DNA of 64,000 nucleotides from Helicoverpa zea (Eukaryota; Arthropoda; Insecta; Lepidoptera; Noctuidae), in contig NC_061471.1 in the NCBI RefSeq assembly GCF_022581195.2, positions 6,510,001-6,574,000 of the forward strand. Reading direction: 5' to 3'. Shown in pieces: positions 1 to 10,250 of the stretch. Numbering within the stretch: position 1 is the stretch's first letter; each line of letters opens with the position of its first letter. Under the pieces are notes generated by a model. The model was given only the letters and a program-made list of their open reading frames with translations. It made no database searches and was not told the origin of the DNA. The position numbers and the translations under genes were made by a program.

Positions 1-478
1 TTTTGTCTGCAAATGATTTACGATTGCAAAATGATTGTACAGCAAACTACCGTTTAGACTAAAATTACCAAAATAGCAGACCAATCGCACACCAATCAAA
101 TGTCAATCGAATACGATTGGTCTTTTATTTGTAGCAGAATGCCCGATATGGTTAAAACTGCTATTGCGATCATATTGCGATTCGATTTCTATTCGATTTT
201 GACATTATTAACTTAGGAAAATCGGGCCCCTGCTATTTTGGTGATTTTGGTCTATACGGTAGTTTGCTGTACAATCATTTTGCAATCGTAAATCATTTGC
301 AGACAAAATGATTCATTATTGAATGACAGAAAAGGATAAAAACGTTTATTTCAAAGAAAAAATAGCGGAATGCCGCGTACGCTTCAATCGTAATCGAGTC
401 GGGATTGGATCTCAGTCGAACCGAGTCGAACGTGAATCGTATGTCGCTTAAGTAAAATTAGGAGAATCGGGCCCCTGC
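1..478. mobile_element. CAGGGGCCC-end MITE, two abutting partial copies
   Basis: Two partial copies of the same family lie end to end. Bases 1-232 are the right part of one copy, ending GGGCCCCTG; 233-478 are the end part of a copy in the opposite orientation, again ending in GGGCCCCTG. Near-complete copies at 46360 and 46823 show the full element is about 400 bp with imperfect inverted ends. The left end is cut by the window edge. No coding capacity is seen. Confidence 0.75.
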
Positions 479-2211
479 ATCCACGGATCAACCGCTTTAA
501 GATTTATAGTCGGTCAAAATATATTATTAGCATAAAACTTTCTGTTGCCCACTTTTCCGTTGTCGGATAATAGATAAAATTGACAGACAGCAAGTATACC
601 TAACATATTCTAATCTCATCGTAAACATAAATAGGCAACGATGAACGCAGACGCCACACTCGAGACTGCATTCATGAGTATTATCTTTACTACAATAGTA
701 CCTACTAACAGTAACATTGCAAAGCGCGGCCTCGCCAGACAGTATTTCATTGAGAACATCGTGTGACACCCGAATTTTCCATTCATATTTCAATCAAGAT
801 GTCCAGTAACGGTAAGAAGATATAAACAACATTTAACTAATAATATAAGTTATTATAACTTACGGTGTGAGTCGGAAATGACTAAATTTAGGGTCCAGTT
901 ATTGGTAAAACTGCTAGGTGTAATTAAAATAAGTATTTACACTGTATATCTTTCGCCTGTGTTTGTGTACGAGTTAAGAGAATAAGTGTACCTAACTCTC
1001 AGTAAATAGAGATAATATTCTTACATTGGGCATCATAGGTAATCTGGTACCCAGTTAAGGTGCTACACATTAATTAAAATATGTAAGTAATGCGTTTAGC
1101 TACACACTAGGAACTAAGGTGTTGTGAGCTAACTAAATTAACACCATCTACGTCGCAATAACAAGTCCGACTTGTAATACTCGTGTAGTAACACTAGGCA
1201 CTAGTATATAATTTCTCAAAGTTTTACCCTCGTCCTGAACTACACTCCGCACCCGGATAAAAATAGCTAAGTAGATACTCAATCATCCGTAATTTTAATA
1301 CAACTTTCTATCAGATCGAAGAACGGAATTTTACCACTAAAACTTCGCTTTCCGTCTGTCGCCAAGCTATCGCATGGACCCGTATGGTTGAACAGTTAAA
1401 ATTTTCCCAGATGATAAGTTTCTATCCTTAAAATATTCAAAATTCGGACCGAATTTGATATTTTTTTAAAGTTTAAAACTTGAGTCTTAAAACTTATGAG
1501 CGGTTTTTAAATACGCTTAATAATAAATGAATTATATATTTTTAAATGATTTATTTCATCACTACAAATATTTTTTTTAGGAAATACAGTTGACAGGAAT
1601 AAAATACCCGTAAGGTGATATTTTTATTTTTTATTTGCTTGTTAGATTAATAATTACAGGTAAGTACCTACCTACCTACTTTAGGTACTACTAATTCTAC
1701 TCGAGCGTCTAAAAGCCTGATATTGACCTATAATTCCGTATCCATACATTGTTAAAATATCAATTAGTACCTAGGTACTTACGATATTGAACCCAGTAGT
1801 GCAACCGTCTTTATTTTTGATAGGTTATCAACATGGGTTATGAATCGAGCTGTTTACATCGACATATTTCGTAAGAAAGTTGCTAACTTATCTACCAATT
1901 TAGTCACAACAAGCGAATTACGTAATCATAATTCTAAAATTAGGATATGCACCTACTGCCTGCCTAATCAAAGTCATCTGATTTCAAGGCAATGAAATAT
2001 ATTTTTTAACAATACGAAACAACAAAGCTAGTTGCGGATTAAAATAACCTGTCCCTTGTTTTTAGATTAGAGATTGAACATAATTAATGTCAAATTTCAG
2101 TCCATAATCGCAAAACAACGGATGGATCGGTAATTGCAATCCGCAATAGATGGCACTAACAAATGAATTGGGTCGAATAATTTGTATTGAGGACTTACAT
2201 TGACCTTACAG
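479..2211. other. AT-rich intergenic stretch with a candidate mini-exon
   Basis: No open frame resembling a protein family is seen. The only signal is at 799-816, where a short ATG-containing segment is followed by a strong GTAAG donor and closely matches a segment upstream of the second mARC gene (8971-8988). The rest looks like ordinary AT-rich DNA. Confidence 0.5.
799..811 (+). other. Possible first mini-exon of the upstream mARC gene
   Basis: A start-like segment, ATG plus three codons and one base, is followed directly by GTAAGA. The same arrangement with 2 changed bases occurs at 8971-8983, upstream of the paralogous gene. Conservation between paralogues suggests a real first exon. However its phase (one base over) does not fit the phase-0 acceptor at 5207, so it would be a 5' UTR exon or need an unseen intervening exon. 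Confidence 0.4.
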
Positions 2212-2317
2212 GGGCCCGATTCTCCTAAGTTAATATTGTCAAAATCGAATAGAAATCGAATCGAATATGATCGCAATAGCAGTTTTAACCATATCGGGCA
2301 TTCTGCTACTAATAAAA

Positions 2318-3081
2318 CCGACTTCCCAAAACACTAAAAAGCAAAAAAAAATCTATTTTTAGGTGCATCGGCCTAGAAGTCGGTGTCTAATGGATGTTAC
2401 TAAGTTAATTTTGCCACCGACTTCTAGGCCGATGCACCTAAAAATAGATTTTTTTTTGCTTTTTAGTGTTTTGGGAAGTCGGTTTAATTTTTTTGTAAAA
2501 AAGTTTTTTATTTAAAGCTTTTCAGTGATACGAATAGTTGTCACTATCCATACAAGTGAGAAGTTCTCATCAATACAAAGAATATAAGTCCAAATACGAG
2601 GTATTTTACATATTCAGTTGTCGAGTTCCCTCGACTTACTTTCTCTGGTCTCCATCATCAGGTCAGCTCCAAACCTTCACTGTTGCAATGGTCTTGTCAA
2701 TACAAATAATTTAAGCCCAAACACGAGGTAGTTCACATATTCAGTTGTCGAGTTCCCTCGACCCTCTCTGGTTTCCATCATCAGATCAGCTCCAAATCTT
2801 CACAGTTGAATAGTGCTTTTAGGCGTACACCTGAGTGTCAAGTTTTTACCCTATGTATGCCTACAACTTTCGAAGGTTGCCCTCGATTTCTCAGGGTTTC
2901 CATCATCAGATCCTGACCTGATGACTATGGGACCACCTCGGGAGTATATCCTATCAAACAAAAAAAGAATCATCAAAATCGATTAATAACTGGCGGAGTA
3001 ATCGCGTAACAAACATACAAAAAAAAAAAAAAAAAAAAAAAAAAACGGTCGAATTGAGAACCACCTTTTTTGAAGTCGGTT
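2318..3081. mobile_element. GAAGTCGG-end repeat element with long hairpin
   Basis: The element begins ACCGACTTCCC and ends GAAGTCGGTT. It opens with a near-perfect hairpin: about 65 bp from 2320 recurs as reverse complement at about 2419-2486. The body carries two or three degenerate repeats around 2580-2900 with the words GTCGAGTTCCCTCGAC and CCATCATCAG. A poly(A) run of about 26 lies near 3020. A related copy lies at 59740-60112 and short end fragments at 55984, 18620 and 16016. I do not know its class; no transposase is encoded. Confidence 0.7.
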
Positions 3082-3099
3082 AAAAAGACCAATCGTATT

Positions 3100-4283
3100 C
3101 AGGCCCGCCGCTAGCTGTTTGTTCGCCCGCGTGCAAAACTGACTATGCCGCCCTACGACTACATACGTTTTGTCAAAAAATATATAAGGGGGGGGGGGGG
3201 CGGATCCCGGGGGTCCGGACCCCCCGCTCATTCATATCCATCTTACTTGTCCAACAGAAAAAAATATGTACATGCACCGCTCTGATTGCAGAAAACCCAC
3301 CTACTTTTGGATAAATAACTATTGCAATACATAACATACATTACACATAACTTTTTATTTACTTGAAATGTTCAGAGTAACCTAAGCCCTAAGCAGTCCT
3401 GGGTTAGCCCATAAGCAAACTAAGCAATTGCTTAGGGCATCAATGCAGTGCAATCATTACCCAAGTGACCTCTATGTATTGAAAGATTGTGATTAACTTA
3501 AACTAACGCACTTAAATATCTATAACAATGTTTAAAGTCAGTAAAATACGTTATTTGGTTGGTTTCCCGTTGAAAAATTATAAGACACATGCCATATGTA
3601 AGGAAGCGCGAGCGGAGCGAGCGCGAAGTTTTTATTTTTAAAGGACACAAAACAAATAAAAATCACTGTAAATTAACAAAGCAAAGTCAAAAAGTAAGAT
3701 ATGCACAGAAGTGAAGTGCAAAAGCCGCGAGCGAAGCGAGCGCGATTTTTTCCTTAGAGTTTTCATGAAGTGAACATATCATAAAAAGCCATAACGGACG
3801 TGCGCGAAAAATGTTTATTCGGAATTGAATGCCTCAACAATTAAACAAAGATAAAATGCGATATCTGACATGGAGCCGCGAGCGCAGCGAGCGCGAATTT
3901 TTTTGGGGATGCAAAGGGTGAAACAGTCAAAATTGATAGGAGACGACCAAAACTAGGGCGGCTTTTTCCGAAATTTTATTGGTTTAATTGTGCCGCCCCC
4001 TAAATAGCATTTGCCCCACGCTACGCCACTGGTTGATCTTAAATCGTTTTTAAGAATCTTTGATTTTGAAAATGTCCTTTCAACAGATGTACCTAACTGA
4101 AACCGGCAGTATAAGTAATATTCTTAGCGCTATTGCTGTGTTCGGAAATATTGAAATCAAATCATTAGTAAAAAGATATTGTATTTTTTAAATATTACGT
4201 GATAACTCGCTAGATTTGCCGCCCCCCAGGACGTGCCGCCCGCGTGCTGTGCACGCGCTGCACGCCCGCTTACGGCGGGCCTG
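3100..4283. mobile_element. Non-autonomous hAT-like element with 8-bp TSD
   Basis: The 1184-bp insert starts CAGGCCCGCCG and ends CGGCGGGCCTG, short inverted ends of the hAT type. It is flanked by perfect 8-bp duplications ATCGTATT at 3092-3099 and 4284-4291, the duplication length known for hAT transposition. The body holds three copies of a GC-rich word of the form GCGAGCGNAGCGAGCGCGA near 3605, 3727 and 3876. A CCACTG-type end at about 4031 suggests an older element inside. No transposase frame is present. Confidence 0.85.
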
Positions 4284-4626
4284 ATCGTATTCGATTGACA
4301 TTTGATTGGTGTGCGATTGGTCTGCTATTTTGGTGATTTTGGTCTATACGGTAGTTTGCTGTACAATCATTTTGCAATCGTAAATCATTTGCAGACAAAA
4401 TGATTCATTATTGAATGACAGAAAAGGATAAAAATGTTTATTTCAAAGAAAAAATAGCGGAATGCCACATACGCTTCAATCGTAATCGAGTCGGGATTGG
4501 ATCTCAGTCGAATCGAGTCGAACGTGAATCGTATGACGCTTAAGTAAAATTAGGAGAATCGGGGCCCTGCTATTGCGATCATATTCGATTCGATTTTGAC
4601 AATATTAACTTAGGAGAATCGGGCCC

Positions 4627-5207
4627 CAGTAAGTGCGCATAGATGTTGCGCAGTTTTGTTGCTTTGCTTGCTTTTGCTTGCCATAGTCCTCATAATTTCA
4701 TACCCACAATAACGCAATTAATGTACTCCCAGCAAGCAAACTAGGTAGTAAGTAGGTTGATGCCAAGTATTTTATGGGTGGTTAATAGGACTCTGCGATA
4801 ATTTTCGACATTTCCTTTTCACATGTACCTATAAAATTATATGTAGGTACATTCATTAGTCTAACTTCATCCTAGTCCCATAATATTCAATCAAAGTTAC
4901 CTAGTTACTGTGTGCTTTCAAAATTAATGTTCTCTCCTAAGTGGCTGGGCGATATCACAGTTATTTATTTTATGGCGATAGGCTGATATCAATTAATGAA
5001 TATTGCTGGTGTTATTTTCACTAGTAGTCGTTGTGAGCAATTCTAGAACTTTCAGTGTTTTAATATGAAATTATCTAACACTGTAGATATTTGTTGAAAA
5101 AATGGATCGTCTCAAAATAACATTTTAATCAGCATTTATAGGAAGTCGATAAGATTAAGATTCTAAAATTAAATTTAAAACAAGATGAGAAGTCTCGCAC
5201 AAGTTAG
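4627..5207. other. Region upstream of the first mARC coding exon
   Basis: AT-rich sequence without a recognisable gene. It ends in the acceptor TTAG at 5204-5207 before the first coding exon. It may be the last part of a 5' intron or a promoter; the sequence does not decide. Confidence 0.4.
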
Positions 5208-5210
5208 ATA

Positions 5211-8200
5211 ATGTTTATCCAAATGCTTGTTCCAGTGTCAACTTATGTGACTGCCTCTATAACGGCAGCAGGAGTGCTGGGAAGCGCTTACTGCGCGTAC
5301 CGCCTGTACCAGAACTATCAGGACAAACCAACGAAACTACCAGAAACATGGACGCAAGTCGGAGTTCTGAAAACGCTCAGCGTGTTCCCGATAAAGTCAT
5401 GTGCACCTATTTTGTTGAACCAGGCTGAATGCACTCTTCTGGGGCTGAAAGATGGCTGGCTCCGTGACAGGTTGGTAAAGAATAATAAGAATCCGGAAAT
5501 AATAACGTAATAAGCCTCCCATGCTTTAAATAAGCAATTTTGCGTAAGACTTAGGTCCCACCTAGCAGCAAAACATTTGACCCGAATTCGCCGATATTGT
5601 GGATAGTTCCTCCCTATAACACTGAAGCCAGTGATATAGGTAGTGTATAAATAACATGACTGTAATCATTTTGTTTATTTATTTACAGAGTACTGATGGT
5701 TGTCGATGAGAAAAACAATTTTATAACAGCCAGAGTTTATCCAGAACTGTTTGGTGTGGTACCTACTTTCAAGAGTTCGGTTCTCACCCTCAAATGTGCA
5801 AACATGGAGCCAGTTAGCGTTAATCTCGCCGAGGTAGGTTATGATTTGTTGTGACAAGCTAAAAACACAAGATAGGTATGTATTTACGATAACATTTTGT
5901 TTTCGGCTGTAGTTATATCTAACGTACCTAACATTATCTATCACCTTATCTAGACTTATTACTAAAGATGACTGAAAAATGAGACAGATACAATCGTTAA
6001 GTCGAGGGTCTTTCATAAATAGGGACAGATAAATCGTCCTTACATAACTATTTTACAAATGTATGTTAGGTAAATGGTAAATCTCTTATATTTTTAATTT
6101 CATCATTATATATTTAACTATTCATCTGTTTATATATAAATTTCAGGTGGTGGCTACACAGAAGCGTACTAAAGCTGTAGTATGGGGTGACCCAGTACCT
6201 GTCTACCACTGTGGCCGGGAAGTCAGTGAATGGTTCACTAAGTAAGTCGGACTGTTTCAATTTCTTAACATTAGGTACCTAATGTAATGTAATTTTACTT
6301 AAGCGACATACGATTGACATCCAACTGAGATACAACCACGGCTCAATTACGATTGAAGCGTATGTGGCATTCCGCTATGTTTTCTTTTATATAAACGTTT
6401 TTATTCCATTTTGTGATTCAGTAATTAATCATATTGTCTGCAAATGATTTACGATTGCAATATGATTGTAGAGCAGACTACCCTGTAGAAGTGTAGATAA
6501 ACCAAATAGCAGACCAATTGCAAACCAATGAAATGTCTTTGGATTACGATTGGTCTTATAGTAGTAGCAGAATGCCCGCTAAGGTTAAGACTGCTAGTAA
6601 GATTCAATTGTTATCCAATCGTCACATTATTACATGAGATAGAATGAGCCTCTGGTTAAACAGCCATTTAATGAACATCTAGCCTTTTGTCTGATCAAAG
6701 CCATTCAAATTCAACTGCCACGCGGTGCCACTACATTATTTTTCTAAACACTTTATGATGAAGTTAACATTGCATTTTACGTAATTTCACATGACTGCGA
6801 ATCTATAAATAAGCACACAAGTATATGTCGCAGACGATAATATAGTTTATCAAAATTACTTCTTATCGTAAACAGAACACTGGTAGACTTACCTACTTAT
6901 TACAAGTTTGTGTTCCTAGAGCTCAAAATAACCAAGTTTAAAATCAAGATAAATTCCAAGAATTTAATCAATTATTTGTTTTTCAGACTGATTAATCGCA
7001 ATGAAAAATACAGCCTTGTATATTATGCATCTGAAAATTGTCGTAAAATGGTGGTCAATGCTGATAAGTACTACAAATTTGGAAAGAATGATACGGTAAG
7101 TAATCGCATGAAAATATAAATAAAAAGTTAAAAGTAGGTACATATCTGACTAGAGACAAAAACTAACCAAGTGCGAGTAGGACTCGCACATGAAGGGCTC
7201 CAAAGTTTGTTGTAGGTATGGTAGCACCCTAAAATATAGTACGAAAGTGAAGTTTGAATAGGTAATAGAATAGGGTTTTTTCTTACTGTACTAATCCCAA
7301 AAGTACCCTAAGAATCTGAAGCTCTTAACTACAGCACATTAAAAGACGCAGCAATATAAATAAGGATAGGTACCTACCTGCATATTCCAACTGATTATAT
7401 TGGAAATTATGTCCAACAAAGGACGTTTTTCGGCCGAGATGATAATGAACAAAATTAAAAATGTTCTAGGGTGCTTTCCCAGACGAGGCATCCTACCACC
7501 TCATCAACGAAGCATCGGTGGAAGATCTGGACAGTCGCGTGGAGAACACTCGCATCACGTCGGAACACTTCAGAGCAAATTTCTTGCTCACTGGTGCAAA
7601 GCCCTATGACGAAGACAACTGGAAGTTTGTCAAAATCGGCGAAAATGTTTTTGAAGTCATAAAGCCTTGTATGAGGTAAGATTTTCTATCTTATTTTATC
7701 AAAAACGCTCAAAATTTGGTGTTTTATTGGGTCCGTAGACTAGTGAAAAAGAACGCTTAGGTATAAGTGTGGGTATAAGGGAGGAGAGTAGACAAATTTC
7801 GGGTTTTTGATATCAAAGACTTAAGTAATTTTTTTTGACGATTACGTGACTTTACTTTCAGATGCCTTTTGACTACTATCGACCCAGAAACCGGAATCCG
7901 TGACCCCAAAGTAGAACCTCTGACAACTTTAAGAAAGTAAGTTTTCGATTAGACATTTAAGATTTTAGTTGAATACATAGATATAGCCAGCTAAAGCTAT
8001 AGCTATGTCAAAAGTAGAGAAAATATAGTCGTCATGCTCGACGCGATAGACACATGTCGATGAAGAAAAGAAACATTTCTTTTCTCGATGTCAAACATCG
8101 CCATGCTCGGATCGATAGAAATCTTTCTTCGATCTGTCATTTTGTCGATTCTCCGGTAGACAAAAGCTGTTTCTATGGCGGTCATGCTAGGCCCGCTGGT

Positions 8201-8589
8201 GTGGAATTACAAGTACGCCGGCTGTACATTCCTTACTAGGTAGGTGGTAGATAATACCTTCAACTTCCAGACTCCGCGGGCTGCTTTGAGAAATTTTCTT
8301 AAACCCACAAAGCATTGGCGACCACCAATTGCTATCAACGGGGCATTTATACCTAGTACTTACATAAACGACAGTACCTCTTTATGTACCTGCAAGGGCA
8401 CTGCTCACAATAAAGCTGTTAGACAATTCCAAAATGATTATGCTGATTTTGTGTCCTAGGTATCGTCTAGCTGCCACTCCAGCTGAGCGCAAAGCGGCAG
8501 GAAATGCCCCACGTATGGGATTACAGATGACGCTACGAAGCGGACCAGGCGGATTAGTCTCAGTCAACGATCCAATTTATGCCGCTTAA
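5211..8589 (+). CDS. mARC-type MOSC-domain protein, upstream paralogue
   Basis: Mitochondrial amidoxime-reducing component family: a molybdenum-cofactor enzyme of the outer mitochondrial membrane that reduces N-hydroxylated compounds with cytochrome b5 (family knowledge). Seven coding exons are supported by splice sites and frame: 5211-5470, 5689-5833, 6147-6241, 6987-7095, 7470-7675, 7862-7936, 8460-8589, about 340 residues, the usual size. An N-terminal hydrophobic anchor (about residues 5-25) precedes the MOSC N-terminal barrel (KTLSVFPIKSC). The C-terminal MOSC domain contains PYDEDNWKF and CMRCLLTTIDPETG; the Cys after CMR matches the Mo-binding cysteine. Start chosen at 5211, the first in-frame ATG after the acceptor; a second ATG lies 4 codons on. 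The product ends NDPIYAA. A near-identical paralogue follows directly downstream, with the same exon phases and mostly the same exon lengths. Confidence 0.9.
6296..6640. mobile_element. Diverged CAGGGGCCC-family MITE copy in mARC intron 3
   Basis: The words GAAGCGTATGTGGCATTCCGC, AAATGATTTACGATTGC and TAGCAGAATGCCCG occur in the same order as in the full copies. The terminal GGGCCC ends are eroded, so this is an older copy. Confidence 0.7.
7157..7265 (+). repeat. Fragment of GTGCGAGTCGGACTCG repeat family
   Basis: The start of this intronic stretch (AACCAAGTGCGAGTAGGACT) is a diverged match to the 5' end of the longer element at 53623-54192. Only about 100 bp is recognisable. Confidence 0.55.
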
Positions 8590-8664
8590 TTTTTCATTTT
8601 TATACTTTAAGTTAATCTCCAGTGCCAATTCTCAATGTTTTAAGGTAAAGTTCAAGGGAGATTA

Positions 8665-8670
8665 AATAAA
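8665..8670 (+). terminator. Poly(A) signal of the upstream mARC gene
   Basis: AATAAA lies 76 bases after the stop codon at 8587-8589. Confidence 0.6.
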
Positions 8671-10250
8671 AATTGACGATCGGGATTGTTTTATTTTCGT
8701 TGACTGAATATACTTAGCAGAAAAGCGAAGCTTTCCCTGTCCCGTCCCGCGCCGATGACAACAAACGAAGAGTGAACACCGAGAGCGCCCGGCGCGGCGC
8801 CGCGACAGCTGACAGCGTGACTTGTGACTACATTCGTTCGTTCACCATACCAACCAAGTCTACCAGTGTATTATAAAACTAGCTAGCTTTGCTAGTACCA
8901 TTGCATCGCGCGACCGCGACAGACTTTTGCGTCATAACGTGTGAAAATTTCACAACATATTTTCTGAAATATGTCTAATAACGGTAAGGTCATATTATTC
9001 TTAATCAAATTGCTTAAAACATTCCTGCCTGTGCTTGTTATCTATAAAAGCACCGTATTCACTGGGTTATTGATAAACAACAAATATTTATTTATCTACA
9101 TTAAATTGACCACCTTTTGACTCGTTATTTATATTCAGACAAGTTTGGCTAGTCCAAAATATACGAAAAAATGTTAACTTGCGTAATATTATAATATGAA
9201 CGCATCTGTTTAAAGTTTATGGACTCGAAAATTTATTGTTGTTAGTGGCAATTTTTTATGCGATTCGCTAATTAACAATAGTAGGATAAGGAATTTGAAT
9301 ATTTTGTCATTAATTTGTGACGCTTACATAGAAAAGTAGGTATGCTAACTTAAAAAGTTAATAAATTGTCCTGCCTACCTTTAACTTTGCGTTAAGTTAA
9401 TTTAAGCTGTTAACACTTTTCTGACATATCAATTATTATTATCACGGTAACTTCTTCACTTGGCTGAGTACTTATTAACAATATAAATATAAAGACACAT
9501 ATATATTTACTTTGTTATTTGCAATACCTAAGCAGAGTAGGTATACGATACAGGCAATAACAAAAACACCTAATATCTATTTTTAGGTTAAGTGACGATT
9601 AAACTCTTATCACAAGGTAGAAAGTTATTTTCTTTTTTTAATAAATAAAGAAGTTAACTTTATTGGTTTGAACAAAAAAAAGAGTTTAGTAAAGAAGAGG
9701 CGCATAGGTACATGACAATTGACCTAAGAAACAAAAATAAAAATAATATTATAATATCTTACCGCATGATAAGCGAGTTCTTCTTATTTATATCGATGAC
9801 TTTTTTCTGAAATATGGGACTGTCATCAAGACGAACGGACAGATAAAATGAATCCATATGAGTGCTTACTCAAAATTTTCTTTGGGAACCCTGATAGCAC
9901 TTACTATATTTATCGCGATGAATTAGCCAGATCACATAATTGAGCGACTTACTGACCTCTCTAATCTTAATGACTATTAAACGGCCATGGATACCTACGC
10001 AATACAATATATCTTCTCAACGACTCATCTTTAAACCCTAAATAAAATTGTGTTATCTTGTCACGGGGAGGGTAATATTTTGTAGTACGTACCTACTTAC
10101 AAGAGGTGTAGTGTTTTGTCCTTTAGTTGAGACTGACACCGCTTATCTGGTTTACTAGGCGGGAATGCGCTTGCATCTCGCCTACTATTTAACTGGTGCA
10201 TTCAAGCCAGTAGGAGGATCTACGTACCTACCTAAGTTTGTTTGATGTAG
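8671..10250. other. Intergenic and 5' region of the downstream mARC gene
   Basis: A GC-rich patch at about 8735-8820 (GCGCCCGGCGCGGCGCCGC) looks like a promoter. A candidate mini-exon with ATG and GTAAGG donor is at 8971-8983, matching 799-811. From 9000 to 10250 nothing but AT-rich sequence is seen, ending in the acceptor GTAG at 10247-10250. Confidence 0.5.
8971..8983 (+). other. Possible first mini-exon of the downstream mARC gene
   Basis: ATG, three codons and one base, then donor GTAAGG. It pairs with the copy at 799-811. As there, its phase does not match the phase-0 acceptor at 10250, and exon 2 of this gene has no in-frame ATG near its start, so the true initiation site is unresolved. 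Confidence 0.45.

Larger units (their letters stand above)
2212..4571. mobile_element. CAGGGGCCC-end MITE split by two nested insertions
   Basis: The left end starts at about 2212 (CAGGGGCCCGATTCTCC) and the opposite end lies at about 4571. The MITE sequence is interrupted twice: at about 2318-3081 by an element with GAAGTCGG-type ends, and at 3100-4283 by a hAT-like element. Joining the flanks of each insertion recovers the order seen in the uninterrupted copy at 46823-47222. A further 55-bp fragment of the family follows at 4571-4626. Confidence 0.8.

Noticed and set aside
2983..3231. Minus-strand ORF with a poly-Phe run
   Set aside because: Created by a poly(A) tract in a transposon and a poly(G) run; no family resemblance.
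8971..8988. Mini-exon extended to 18 bp, donor GTCATA, phase 0
   Set aside because: Would fix the phase in the downstream copy, but the donor is weak and the upstream copy has no GT at that place.
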